The position numbers and the translations under genes are program-made. A stretch of 64,000 nt of DNA from Yponomeuta sedellus. Taxonomy: Eukaryota > Arthropoda > Insecta > Lepidoptera > Yponomeutidae. The stretch covers positions 2,170,001-2,234,000 of the forward strand of contig OW203738.1 in the NCBI GenBank assembly GCA_934045075.1, read 5' to 3'. Shown here in pieces: positions 9,842 through 20,680 of this stretch (positions are counted from its first letter, which is position 1; the number at the start of each line of letters is the position of its first letter). The notes below the pieces were generated by a model. It was not told the DNA's origin. It worked only from the letters and a program-made list of their open reading frames with translations, and made no database searches.

Positions 9842-10480
9842 GCTGCTCCCGAGATTTGCGCTTACCAACACATTCAGCGATTCATTTTTATATTATAGAA
9901 GATAGACTAGCTGACCCAGCGAACTCCGTACCGTCTAGCATCGATTCTTCATTTTTTTTTATTTTCTCTCTCACAGAGAAAATAAGAGAGTTCTTACAGA
10001 ACCATCGTCGTACTTCAAGCAATTTTCTAAAAAAAAGAATTAGCAGAATCGGTTCAGCTGCTCTAGAAATTTGCGCTTACCAACACATTCGGGGATTCAT
10101 TTTTATATTATAGACTTGCTGACCCAGCGGATTTTGTACCGCATAACAGTCGATTCTTTATTTATTATTTTTTTCTCTCCGTAAGAACCATCCTCGTACT
10201 TCAAGGAATATTCTAAAATAAGAATTAGCGAAATCGGATCAGCTGCTCTCGAGATTTGCGCTTACCAACACATTTGGCGATTTATTTTTAATTTATAGAC
10301 TAGCTGACCCAGCGAACTTCGTAGCGCCTAAAAGTCGATTCTCTAATATTTTTCTCTCCGTAAAAACCATTCTCGTACTTCAAGGAATATTCTAAAATAA
10401 GAAATTGCGAAATCGGTTCAGCTGCTCTCCAGATTTGCGCTTACCAACACATTCGGAAATTCATTTTTATATTACAGAAG
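9842..10480 (+). repeat. Tandem array of a ~190-bp LINE-end-like unit
   Basis: Three full units and one partial of a repeat with AGCTGACCCAGCGAACT, TTTTCTCTCCGTAAGAACCA, TTAGCGAAATCGGTTCAGCT and TTTGCGCTTACCAACACATT, ending TTTATATTATAGA. Unit starts are at about 9908, 10114 and 10299; a lone partial unit lies at 8325-8440. The sequence style recalls CR1-like LINE 3' ends of insects; the tandem form is unusual. Confidence 0.7.
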
Positions 10481-10559
10481 AAGATAGATAGACACAGCAT
10501 AAAACAAGTTATGATTGTTTCCATTGGTGGCGCTAGTCAGCACCTCGAATGATTTTAAT

Positions 10560-10868
10560 CTGTGCCTGCCATTTTCATATTTAATTAGTTAGTTAGACCT
10601 GAGATTTCCGCACTAAGCCTCATAGTTGGGCCATTGTACTCGTACGTAGCAAGCGCTGGTATGTTAACACTTCGTTAGGTACGTTAACACTTCAGACACT
10701 AGGGTTTCCTTACGATGTTTCCCTTCAGAGTCGGCGAGTGGTATTGCTACTATAATTTCACAAATTTACATAACTTAGAAAACAAAGTCATTGGTACATG
10801 CCGGGGTTTGAACCCACGACCTCCCGATTGAGAGGCCGGCGTTCTACACCGCTCCGCTACCACCGCCC
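10560..10868 (-). mobile_element. tRNA-SINE family E, tail type 2
   Basis: On the minus strand the head GGCGGTGGTAGCGGAGCGGT and core are like 8618-8995, but after CATCGTAAGGAAACC the tail is CTAGTGTCTGAAGTGTTAAC with GGCCCAACTATGAGG. Other pieces of this tail lie at 57880-57965 and 42020-42118. Confidence 0.65.
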
Positions 10869-11917
10869 CCATATTTATAAACGTCAAAGTTGTTGCGAGT
10901 TTGCGACGCGATTATTCGAAGACGTCGAAAACGAGTCGGCTTTATTTCAGTATCGAGCTAATTTAACTAAGTTTGACCTCTCACAGTGTATTCTGTCAGT
11001 AGGTACAGTCTGTAAGACTCTCAAAGCTAGTTGGGTAAGTTTTACAAAGTTCGCAGGGCGTCAGAATGTATTCATCTAAAAGCAATTAATCAAACTTCAT
11101 TCAATCCTAACTCCGGTACAAAACTAAGCCACCGTTCAAACCTGGCACTAATTGGTTCTGAATCAGTATTGATCACTCGTTAAACTGCTGAAAAATCCTT
11201 TTTCGAACAGAGTGAGAGAAGATTGCGAGAAACGGACCCCTGGCCCAATTAGGACGTTGATAAATGGCTTTGAGAGGACGCAACTCTCAATTAGGGACTT
11301 GTCCTGAGTTAATCTCGTCCCACTGGGACGATTTGCAGTTGCAGAACTGTAGTGACTGATATTTTGAAATAAAATCTATGTACTCGCATTTTTGTAGTCT
11401 ACGGTAGCTTTCCTCTATTGTAGATGATTAATATTTTAACAAATTGTCACTGTCTCCTTTTTATAACATGTCTAAAATTGATAAAAAAGCTACTAACGCC
11501 TGAAATAAGTTCTTTTTACTGTAATTTTACAGTTATTTTTTTTACGGTAGGTTTGCATTTATAGATCGAAGGATTAAATAAAACTTACGGCTATTAATTG
11601 AGGTACTATACCAATATGAATCTTATTTCGAATACACTTATATGCCATTAATTACCTCTTTGACGGAGGATTAAAAATCTGCAGAGTGTAATATGTATCT
11701 AAGATATTTTACATTCTTTCAGTTGCTTTCAAAGCTGATGACTAACATCAAAGATATTAATAGGATCATAATATTCCATTATTTCACGCTGTGCTAAAAA
11801 AAATCTCTATCTATCTCAAAAACAAGTGGCAAAATATTAAGTATCTGAATGCTTTTTCTCTTTTTAGCGTTAGCGTTTCTTGATTGAAACAATTTTCAAT
11901 GGGACAAGTGAAGAATA
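10869..11917. other. No gene seen
   Basis: About 1 kb of AT-rich, repeat-poor DNA. The open frame at its start is the tail end of a SINE. 7661-8039 and 9126-9841 are likewise without recognisable content, apart from the CCTGGAATTTCGAATTCCAGG palindrome at about 9675-9695. Confidence 0.5.
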
Positions 11918-12010
11918 ATTAAAACTGTTTTATACGGATTCATCTCGTTTATTACATTTTTACAATTTTCCGATGTTTCGGCACTTTTTCAGGTGCCGTG
12001 GTCTCAGATG
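11918..12010 (-). repeat. Repeat family H, minus strand
   Basis: TTTTATACGGATTCATCTCG to TTTTTCAGGTGCCGTGGTC; the counterpart of 710-822. Confidence 0.55.
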
Positions 12011-12141
12011 ACTGAGGCAGACAGGCGTCTTTTTGAAATCATTAACTGTTAGTTACTACCCTTGGCCAAAATTACAAAAAATTACAAAAAAAAATACAAA
12101 AGTGAAGAGAGATTTACTAACTGGGGTTACCATTTGATGGG

Positions 12142-12446
12142 GGTACCATTTACAAAGAATCTCTAACCATTTAATTTGAGTTATCACATTCTGTTTTAAA
12201 AACCTATTCAGAGGCTAAAAATTCCACCCATGCCGGGATTCGAACCCGCGACCTCTGGCTGTCCGTGCCAGCGCTCGTTCCAACTGTTATCGTTAAAAAC
12301 ATTCGAGTTGGTAATCGTAGTGAAGAGTTAGAACAGTTTTTTGATGGATCGAATTTTCACTGGGGCGAGTGAAGAAGGTTCTTCACTAACTAGGGGGTAA
12401 GGGTTAGGGCACCATTTACAAAGGATCTCTAACCATTCGGTTTGAG
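12142..12446 (+). repeat. Direct repeat with ACCATTTACAAAG
   Basis: GGTACCATTTACAAAGAATC...TAACCATT at 12142-12182 recurs at 12407-12446. The SINE-A fragment 12196-12285 lies between the two. Confidence 0.45.
12196..12285 (-). mobile_element. tRNA-SINE family A fragment
   Basis: Minus-strand tRNA-like segment and GCCTCTGAATAGG part, cut off in the D-arm. Confidence 0.65.
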
Positions 12447-12855
12447 ACGTGGCATTCGTAATTGTTACAGGATTGTGGACTGAGTCTGAAGGTAAAATTT
12501 CACTTGTTTCTATTTATGTATCAAATCAGCCCACAAACAGAGCCCACTATTGGGCATAACCCATCCGGTCCTTTGCTAGTCTCGTCCAATGTTTCCCAGC
12601 CGCATTCATTAAGAAGAAAGTGTACAATAATTATTATAATATTTATAGCATGTGTGAAATCTCTTCCAGCCAACTCGTGATATAAACGAAATAAACGAGG
12701 GGAGGAGTGTACCATAATAATTGTACAGCATTTCCCGCTTATAATGTTAGTATGAAGGGTCAGCTGGCAGAGATTTCTAGTGAGAGCTGGCCATGTACAC
12801 TTTTTTATTTTGTAAATTTTGTGTTTTCCGAGTGATCTTTATGTGTAAAGTAAAG

Positions 12856-12995
12856 TATCTGGCACGAATAGCCAGAGGTCGCGGGTTCGAAATCCGGCGT
12901 GGGTGGAATTCTTTGCCTCTAAAAAGGTTTTTGAAATTGTCCTTAGCACGGGTTAGTGCATTAAAAAAAATGAATATAAGTAAAGTATACTTATT
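12856..12995 (+). mobile_element. tRNA-SINE family A, 5'-truncated
   Basis: Begins in the anticodon arm (CTGGCACGAATAGCCAG) and runs to the TTAGTGCATTAAAAA tail. Confidence 0.65.
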
Positions 12996-13039
12996 AAAAT
13001 ACAAATGTACCGAACAGCCAAGCTCATTTAGATAAATGT

Positions 13040-13290
13040 GTCGATAAATCGGGCTAATGTTTTGATAAAACGTCGAGCTGAAAAGCTCACTCGACTGAAC
13101 GCGCTCGCATTTCGCTCGCACCTCGTCGCCATGGCGACGCTATCGCGCGCAATGACGACGAGTGACGTCACGTATTTGCCGCCATTCGCCATAACGATAT
13201 GTTTTTACGACATGTCAACTTTACAGAGAGGATGCCGGGCTCAGATAAAGCTTGCTCTTACAGTATGACGTCATAGCGTGTGCGTGTGGA
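13040..13290. promoter_or_regulatory. CpG-rich block with two perfect CRE sites
   Basis: A local GC- and CpG-rich stretch in AT-rich DNA, with TGACGTCA at 13163-13170 and 13266-13273, plus TCGCCATGGCGA. CRE palindromes bind CREB/ATF factors. It could be a promoter or enhancer, or a GC-rich unrecognised repeat. No gene is visible beside it. Confidence 0.25.
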
Positions 13291-13326
13291 GTGGTTATAC
13301 TACACCGCAGTGTTTTTTTTTTCAAC

Positions 13327-13400
13327 TGTTTCGTTGGTGTGCGCTTGGGTACCAATACTGAGGCCGTGGGTTCGATTCCCAATGCAGACTGCTGTACTAG
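13327..13400 (+). other. tRNA-like or SINE head fragment
   Basis: GTGTGCGCTTGGGTACCAAT and a B box GTGGGTTCGATTCCC are visible, followed by CTGCTGTACTAGG. Only the 3' half is tRNA-like. Confidence 0.35.
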
Positions 13401-13435
13401 GTTAGTAGAAATGGCCTCAGTAACAAATAACTTTA

Positions 13436-13635
13436 ACATAACATTTACACACAGGCACATACATTGCCTCTGGCCCCTCACTAGGATACCCTGTGTAGTG
13501 GGAACCAGAAACGATGATATCACAAACATGTAAACATCCAAGAACTGGGATTTTTTTTGTCCCCAGCCGGGGTTTGAACCTGGGACCTCTTGCATGGTAG
13601 GCAGATGCGCTACCGCTACCGCCACAGAGGTCGTC
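13436..13635 (-). mobile_element. tRNA-SINE family C (Gly-tRNA-like head)
   Basis: The minus-strand head GGTAGCGCATCTGCCTACCA, with B box GGTTCAAACCCC, resembles a glycine-type tRNA with a 7-base loop CTACCAT. The body has TGTTTACATGTTTGTGAT and CACACAGGGTATCCTAG, ending CAATGTATGTGCCTGTGTG. A sense fragment of the body follows at 13640-13730. Confidence 0.7.
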
Positions 13636-13761
13636 AGTGGTTTTCCATGTTTGTGATGTCCTTGCCTGGTAACCATAGCACAAGGTATCCTAGTTTGGGA
13701 CCAAGATGAGTGCCTGTACTCACTGTGAATGCGATTATATGTAAGATACTAAGAAACTATG

Positions 13762-13836
13762 GTAGGGCAATGGCAATCGAACCCAGTATCTCCGGCGTGG
13801 TAATCAGACGTGATACCGCTAGACCAATTAGCCAGT
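13762..13836 (-). other. tRNA-like sequence, single copy here
   Basis: The minus strand reads TTGGTCTAGCGGTATCAC (A box), ATTACCACGCCGGAGA and a B box GGGTTCGATTGCC. It lacks proper acceptor pairing, so it is a tRNA pseudogene or a SINE head rather than a working tRNA. Confidence 0.45.
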
Positions 13837-13839
13837 CAA

Positions 13840-14854
13840 CAGCTGGGTGCCAATTCTCACTTCATTAGCAAATAAGTCGTATACGACTCTTAAGGGTTAT
13901 GTGACTTGGAATTATACGAAAAAAGTCGAGCGATACCCAAAATCTGTATTCTGTACGCCATTCTACATACATTGAATTAGAATGAGAAAATAAATGTCTA
14001 ATGACTCTGTCGAATTATCTTATTTTTATTCGACAAATGTCTAAGCCTTCGAGTATTTTGCGTCTACGCTTTCAATCCGCATGGGCGAGAATCGGCCCCC
14101 AGGTCGCCTTTTACATTTTTCTTTGAAAAGTTGCCCGTTAAGTAACGGTGTAGAGTGCACGCATGTAAAGGTCAACGTGCTGTCGAGTGTACGCGTTTTG
14201 GCGTACACTCGACAGGCTCATACTATTTATCTCTCTCTCTGTCTAAGAGGAGGCCAGTGGTTCATACTTACTTTTCTACAATACAAATATTTTTATTCCT
14301 TGTGCAAATTAACGGTTTACTTAATAAACGCCAGAGTAGTTACCCCCAGTTTCTGGTAAACTAACAAGCGGTTAATCTACCGTTAACATATATGTCAGTT
14401 GGCCAAAGTGCATACGGCAAAACCATTTGACACCTGGTTAGCAGTCGATTAACAGGTTGTTAGTGTACGTGAAACTGAGGGTTACTTTCGTAACCAACAA
14501 GTTATGTTTAGAAGTAACTCCACCAAAGAAACTCCAGATTGAATCTTTTTTAAAATTTCGTCGGTATAAAGGTAAAACTCACTAACTGTAACTGCTTTTC
14601 CATTTTTTTATTTATAAACTGTTAATTATTTTTGTCCAAAAATAACACTATCTAGTTTACTCATAAAAAAAATAACGATGGGTGACCTTTTTTATTTCTG
14701 TGCTAAATATTACATTTAGTATCTCAAATTCACATTGGCGCAGTTTCTACGATTAGGCTAATTTGCAATTACTGAATTTTACATTGGAAACACATCTTAA
14801 AATCACATTGGAAACACATCTTAGAAAATCCTTGAAATGCAATGACATAGCTTA
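13840..14854. other. No gene seen apart from the hairpin at 14181
   Basis: AT-rich; a short (CT)n at 14230-14240. The duplicated ACATTGGAAACACATCTTA at 14782-14824 is a small local repeat. Confidence 0.5.
14181..14214. repeat. 14-bp-arm hairpin
   Basis: TGTCGAGTGTACGC, a 6-base loop GTTTTG, then its exact complement. Confidence 0.7.
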
Positions 14855-15022
14855 GCGACTGCTGACAACGACATGACAGCCGGCACCAACAGCTTAGTGT
14901 GCCTTGCAAAGCACGGAAGCGCCCGAAGAAAATGCCTATAGCGGTAGTCACGGGACGGTTACCCATCCTACACCTGACCGCGCCTGGTGTTGCTTAACTC
15001 GAGTGATTGATTTCAATCACTA
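14855..15022 (-). mobile_element. 5S-derived SINE, 3'-truncated
   Basis: Contains the 5S-like head (inverted ACCTGACCGCGCC...GTTGCTTAACTC) and the GACAGCCGGCACCAAC module only. Confidence 0.6.
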
Positions 15023-15564
15023 AGCACAATATTTTATAATATTTTCCTTTTATATTTAATAATTAAATCACATTCTTTAAACTGCGTCAGAGGTCGATAG
15101 TACTTACTAAGGAAGCCGAAGTAATTATTCTTCAAAGCCTTTTATTTCGTTGATTGCGTCAAATATCAAATTCCGCCCCGAATCCATTTACACAAACGCC
15201 AGCCGCAGTGCGAACGAAATCAATCCATAAACAAAATCGACCCATTTGGGCACGCATTAGGGTGGAAAAGTAGGGCAGCAACACACTGGTCTACTATGAC
15301 AATTTTAGTCGTCAATTTAAAGTTTTTTTAGTACTTCTTAACGATTCGCGATCTCATACATACTAGTACAGTCTACTGTATCAAACACTATTAAAATTAA
15401 GCTCGTTTCTAAATGTATCTTGAAAACCATTAGTAAAGCAAAGTGCAAATAGCATAGATATCTAGAACATTCTGCTGCTGGTTTCGTACCTGGGCTCCAT
15501 TCCATAAAACTAGTTAGAAACTACAGGCTACACTATGACAATTCCTTATAGATTCAATATCAAC

Positions 15565-15898
15565 CCTTGTATGTCCCCACTGCTGGGGCACGGGTCTCTT
15601 CCTGCCGCAGGAAGGTTAGGCCAATTCCACCACGAAGGCCAACTCCGGGTTGGTGCAGGATAGTAAGACAGTGGCGGGCCTTACTGTCAAACGTTATCAA
15701 GCCAACGCCGCTTATATGGTTTAACGACTGCCATAACATGACAGCCGGCCCAACGGCTCAGCGTGGCTTCCGAAGACGGGAAAGAAATGCCACTAACGGT
15801 AGTCACGGGACGGTCACCCATACTGCACCAGACCGCGCCTTTTGTTGCTTGACTCAAGTAATTGATTCCAATAACTCGGTTTTAGGCCACAAACGCTT
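15565..15898 (-). mobile_element. 5S-derived SINE, near full length
   Basis: Minus-strand copy from GTATGTCCCCACTGCTGGGG to the CACAAACGCTT end. It has a small deletion in the middle module. Confidence 0.7.
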
Positions 15899-16150
15899 CA
15901 ATTTATAGATTGCATGGCTAATTAACTCACTACTTGTGGGCTAACCTACAAATTAATAAGTAGGAAGACTAATTGACACTATAAAAGTCAGAGCGTTGGT
16001 GCGTACAAAAACTATTAAATATTTGTTTACAATTTTTAGGCTACTATGGCACTATGAGGTAGGTATGCTGTTTACCATAAAATTGCACGGATTAAATCAG
16101 TATTGAAAAAATTTACTTAGGCTGCTCTGGATCTCATGGCTCCAACTGTA

Positions 16151-16182
16151 GTAATGTTAATAACATACGTTATTAACATTAC
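16151..16182. repeat. 14-bp-arm hairpin
   Basis: GTAATGTTAATAAC and its exact complement around ATAC. Confidence 0.65.
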
Positions 16183-16527
16183 ATACGTGTAATAACATAC
16201 AATAAATTGTAGCTTTATCAAACAGGGCCCTAAGAATATTCCACTTTACTCAATCTCACCTTCGACATAAATCAAATAAAAGAAGAATGCTCCAAGACTT
16301 AGACTTATTTGCAGCGAGCCTTCAACGCAACAGCGGCGCGCCAACGTTGCCGGAATTAGATTACGGTGACACGGCTCGGTGTGGTGGCAGCTTTATCGTG
16401 GCGTGCAAGCCTTTCGCTCTAAATATAGGGCACGTCTTGATGAGCGCTGGAACGGTGTGCCCGAGTTGACGGTGTAAGTGGTTTGCCGTTTGTGTCAAGA
16501 AAGCGCGGCTTGGTTATTGTGGTTATT

Positions 16528-16839
16528 GAGTGCAGCATGCTTAGTGCGAGTTTTTAACTACTCGATCGCGTTAACGTAAACTCATATTTTTATGGTATCG
16601 AGGAAGCGCCACCAGCGACAAGTATGGAAATTAAAATTGCTGAGTGCGAGTTTTAATGGTTTACGTTGAGAAGTGAACACGTTTACCAGCCAAAACACGA
16701 ATAAACGCGAGTGCGAGTTGTACTGTGTCAGCGTTTTACCAGTTCGAACGGTTAACTTACTCATACTCACTACTCAATGCTTGATTAACGCGGTAGTAAA
16801 GTTATTCGATTGGATCTGTCAAACTCGCACTAAGCACTC
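16528..16839 (+). mobile_element. MITE family F
   Basis: Same family as 36732-37038. A 5-base insertion (GCAGCAT) disrupts the left repeat; the right repeat is intact. Confidence 0.75.
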
Positions 16840-17331
16840 AGGGACTTTGTGTGGATAGTCAGGTTTGATTGATCGTGGCTGGCTAACTGGAAAGGTTGAC
16901 AGGTGTGTTTGGACTTAGGATCTTCAGCGTCGTTCAGTATTATCAAAATGTTTCCTCAATACTGCGCTATGGGTTAATATTTTGGGGTGTCTCTACAGAC
17001 AAGGAGACTGCTAATAGCTGCTGATAGTGGTAAGCCATGTTTTTAGAAACACAATATATTGACGTTTCCTTCATTGCACATATTAGAAGTAGCACTATTT
17101 GTTCAATGTAGTGCAGATATTTTTAAGCCGATTTCCGATGTAAGTAGCATAGTACAACGTAATACAAGTCGAGTATCACGTTGCTGAGTGTTGTATTCGC
17201 AGGGCAAATACTGCTCTACTTCAAAAAAGTATATTCTGCATGGGGGTACAATTTATAACTTAGAGCTCTAAGAGAACTTGACATACATTTGTTTAAATAT
17301 AAATTGAAAAAAATCTAACTTGACAAATGTT

Positions 17332-17411
17332 GTTAGAATATTTTCGGGGCTTAATCGCGTAGTAATTTATTGATATTTTACTACGCGATTAAGCCCTGAA
17401 AATATTCTAAC
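17332..17411. repeat. Hairpin with 34-bp arms
   Basis: Arms start GTTAGAATATTTTC and end TCGCGTAGTAA with one mismatch; 12-base loop. TTGACAAATGTT sits outside both arms in direct orientation (about 17319-17331 and 17442-17453). Confidence 0.75.
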
Positions 17412-17756
17412 TATGTGTACAAGTCGCGAAAGTTAAAAATTTGACAAATGTTATTATAGTGTGATAGAATTTTTGACTGAAAGACATTGACTCACGATCT
17501 AACTAGACTTTAACACAGGTAATTTTAGCTTACTTAACATTAATTACCTAGTTTACTATTCTTTGACATGAATTTGTATATTTTTTGGATTATTGTCAAT
17601 GATGTGTCTTAGAAAACTTAAGACTAGTCCATACCTACAAGGCGCTCTCTTACCGAAAAAAATGTGTGTGTCTAAAATAGGAAAGTATGTAGGACACAAC
17701 ATAAAATGTACCATCTTTCGCATGCTTAACAAATAAAAATCTTTTATCTTTTAGGA

Positions 17757-18092
17757 TCATCCCATTATGTTCCCACCGAGAGGCACGGGTCTCTTTCCTA
17801 AGGAAGGTATAGGCCATACTCCACCACGGGGGCCAAGTCCGGGTTGTGGAGGATTGTAAGACACTGGCGGGCCTTACTGTCAGAAGTTATCAAGCCGCTA
17901 ATAAGGCCTCTAATATGGCTTAACCACTGCCATTAAATGACAGCCGGCACCAACGGCTTAACGTGCCTTGCGAAGCACGGAAGCGCTCGGCAAAATGCCA
18001 CTAGCGGTAGTCACGGGCCGGTCACCCATCCTGCGCCTGACCGCGCCTGTTGTTGCTTAACTCAAGTGATTGGTTCCAATCACTCGATTCGA
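17757..18092 (-). mobile_element. 5S-derived SINE, near full length
   Basis: Minus strand, from CCCATTATGTTCCCACCGAG to AATCACTCGATTCG. The 5S-like promoter boxes are intact. Confidence 0.7.
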
Positions 18093-18310
18093 ACAGTCAG
18101 GCAGTCAGTCTATTTATCCTTATTCAATTTAGTAAACAAGATTCTACCGGTAAAAAATGAATGTTTAGTCGAAAGCTGTCATATTTCTTTAGATAAAGTG
18201 ACCCGGGGCACTATTTTAGACAACACGCTGCCAATTTTATACACGAAGTTCATGAACTTGCGAGAAAAATTCTATGTTTGGCATGAAATACAGGTCCACA
18301 AAGGTTCATA

Positions 18311-18735
18311 TTATACTGTTTTTACTCTTAATGCACTAACCCGTGCTAAGGACAATTTTAAAAACCTATTTAGAGGCTAAAAATTCCGCCCATGCCGGGA
18401 TTCGAACCCACGACCTCTGGCTTTCCGTGCCAGCGCTCTATCCAACTGAGCTAATGGGCGACTCACCGGCATCAGTGAAATTTCGGACCTCTTTACACTA
18501 TTCTCTGTATTACGTACAGGCAGCGACATCTGGCTTAAGTAAATTGCATCACTTGCAGCCCCGACTACCTAATTTGCAGTTAGGTTTTTACATCGGAATG
18601 ATATCACTGTACCCACATGATTATACTATTTTTAGTCTTAATGCACTAACCCGTGCTAACCCGTGCTCTTAACCCGATTCGAATCCCGGCATGGGTGGAA
18701 ATTTTTAGCCTCTAAATATGTTTTTAAAAGGTCCA
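18311..18735 (-). mobile_element. tRNA-SINE family A, full-length plus inverted 3' piece
   Basis: 18311-18630 is a full-length minus-strand copy. It includes the rarely kept 5' module with CATCGGAATGATATCACTG and CCCACATGATTATACT. 18625-18735 holds a second inverted tail and a plus-strand B box with the AATTTTTAGCCTC part. The tRNA segment sits about 170 bp inside the element rather than at its end. Confidence 0.7.
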
Positions 18736-18791
18736 TATTTTTTGGTTATGTCATCTGTATATTTATACTTGTGGAATGCAATAAATTAGAG

Positions 18792-19027
18792 TATAGTCTG
18801 TTAGCTTTTAAAATATACTTCGGGCTCTAGAGTAGGCTTTGGTTTTCGCCAATTTTCGCCGGTTTTCGTACTGATGATAGAGTCCTGATTTCAAAATTAA
18901 GTGTTCTATTAGTTCTGATTTCGAAATGAAGTGTCATATACTATAAGTTCCGATATTTCAATAACACGAATATATCCGATTCTATCCGATAGTAGCCGAG
19001 GTATATTCTAAAAGCTAACAGATTATA
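18792..19027. mobile_element. MITE with ~30-bp inverted repeats (family K)
   Basis: Ends TATAGTCTGTTAGCTTTTA and its complement with a following AATATACTTCGG; 236 bp. The interior has GAAATGAAGTGTCATA-type short repeats and no ORF. Confidence 0.65.
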
Positions 19028-19183
19028 TTGAAATTTCAATTTTGAGGTTAGAATCTTGTTTACTAAATTGGACAAGTAACGATAAATAGACTGTACCCAC
19101 TATTGCCTTCTGATTCTCAATAGCGAGGAATTGAGTTTTAAGATAAAATAAGAATATTCTTTACTCTGAACGAGTAAAACAAA

Positions 19184-19336
19184 CATGGGTGGAATTTTTA
19201 GCCTCTAAATAGGTTTTTCAAATTGTCCTTAGCATTAAAAATAAAAATAGTATAATTTTATTTATTTTTGTAATAATTTATTATTTATTTTATTAATGTA
19301 ATAAACGAGCATAAATCCGTATAAAACAGTTTTAAT
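19184..19336 (+). repeat. SINE-A tail and family-H fragment
   Basis: 19184-19256 is the SINE-A 3' part with the tail. 19290-19336 is a family-H end (ATAAACGAGCATAAATCCG). Confidence 0.5.
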
Positions 19337-19349
19337 TTAATTTATTTTG

Positions 19350-19475
19350 TTTAACCGGCGTACGTGCATGGAACGACTAATGAACGTTGATGAAGCGAAG
19401 ATGATCTGTCACGATCGTGCAAGGGCAGACCCTGGTCCCTGCCTACCCCTCTGGGATACAGGCGTGAGGTTATGT
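19350..19475 (+). repeat. Repeat family I, third copy
   Basis: AACCGGCGTACGTGCATGGA to CAGGCGTGAGGTTATG, after a family-H fragment. Confidence 0.5.
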
Positions 19476-19841
19476 TATTTAATGTAATCATAGTTATGAA
19501 TTCACCCTGCAGAAGACGTCTAACCGAAATAAACGTGGAAAATATCAATAGAAGCAGAGGCTATCTTATTTAAATTTCTATGAAATACGTCTTTTTCGGT
19601 AGTCAATTTGCCTCAATTAACTGAGCTACCGAGGAGCATGAAACGGCGAACACAGTTTGGTATTTTTTTCCGCACGAGTGGAAGTTGCCAAAGCTTCGCG
19701 GCAGCCAATTAATTGTTCATCAACTGCTATCAATCAGCCGTTTGGGAAATAAATAGTGTTGTGCTTGCTCTAAGACACATTGCGTACGTAATACAAAAAG
19801 AGTAATTTCTCTTTCTGGCTAACATATCAACCTAAATACCT

Positions 19842-20000
19842 GTACGTAATACAGAGAATATTGTAAAGAGGTTCTAAATTTCACTGATGCCGGTGAGACA
19901 CCCATTAGCTCAGTTGGAAAGAGCACTGGCACAGATAGCCAGATGTTATGGGTTTGAATCCCGGCATAGGTGGTTTTTTTAGCCTCTAGATAGGTTTTTA
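19842..20000 (+). mobile_element. tRNA-SINE family A with 8-bp target duplication
   Basis: A 5'-truncated copy starting GTACGTAATACAG and ending ATAGGTTTTTA. It is flanked by AAATACCT at 19834-19841 and 20001-20008. The duplication shows retroposition and fixes one 3' end of the element at the GGTTTTTA position. Confidence 0.8.
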
Positions 20001-20067
20001 AAATACCTACACTTATTAAAATCAATTATTCAGCAATCGATACAAAATTTATTTCAATAAGCATCAT

Positions 20068-20240
20068 CATCCTCCATCCATCATCCTCCACCAACACGAA
20101 CTTGCCCCCGTGGTGGAGTATGGCCTAACCTTCCTGCGATGCAGGAAGAGACCCGTACCCCAGCAATGGGGACATAAAAAGGTTGATATGCAGGAAGAGA
20201 CCCGTGCCCGAGCAATGGGGACATAAAAAGGTTGATATCG
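20068..20240 (+). mobile_element. 5S-derived SINE 3' part with 9-bp target duplication
   Basis: 5'-truncated insertion in satellite DNA, flanked by AAGCATCAT (20059-20067 and 20241-20249). The last 50 bp (GCAGGAAGAGACCCGT to GGTTGATAT) are present twice. The duplication proves retroposition of this family. Confidence 0.8.
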
Positions 20241-20680
20241 AAGCATCATTAACGGCTGTCAATCAGTTGTTTGGGAAATAAATAGTGTTATGTTTGCTTT
20301 AGACACATTGCGTACCTATATACTCGTAATACAAAAGGAGCGTTTTTTTCCTTATGACTAACATACTTACGTTTATTGAAATTAATTCAGCGTCAAACGC
20401 TGAATACATAATTTTAACAAACGTCATCAACTACTATCAATCAGTCATTTCGGAAATGAATAGTGTTTGGCTTGCTCTCAGACACATTACGTATATAATA
20501 CAAAAGGAGTAATTCTCTTTATGGCTAACATATCTAGGCTTGTTGAAATTAATTCTGCATCAACTGCTGAATAATTAATTGTAATAAGGTTATCAACAGC
20601 TAATAATCTGTCGTTTGGGAAATGAATAGTGTTGTGCTGTCAGACATAGTGCATTTATATTACAAAAAAAATTATTTGTC

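Larger units (their letters stand above)
15023..16527. other. Mostly unannotated DNA around one SINE
   Basis: 15023-15564 and 15899-16527 hold no recognisable element other than the hairpin at 16151-16182. 16840-17331 and 17412-17756 are also empty of identifiable features. Confidence 0.5.
19700..20680 (+). repeat. ~165-bp satellite, four units, invaded by two SINEs
   Basis: Each unit has CAATCAGTCGTTT-like, GAAATGAATAGTGTT, GACACATTGCGTA and AATACAAAAGGAGTAA motifs. Starts are at about 19708, 20252, 20424 and 20585. Unit 1 is split by the SINE-A (19842-20000) and SINE-B (20068-20240) insertions. Confidence 0.7.

Noticed and set aside
13221..13676. 151-codon minus-strand frame
   Set aside because: It spans two SINE pieces and a tRNA-like fragment; no conserved domain.
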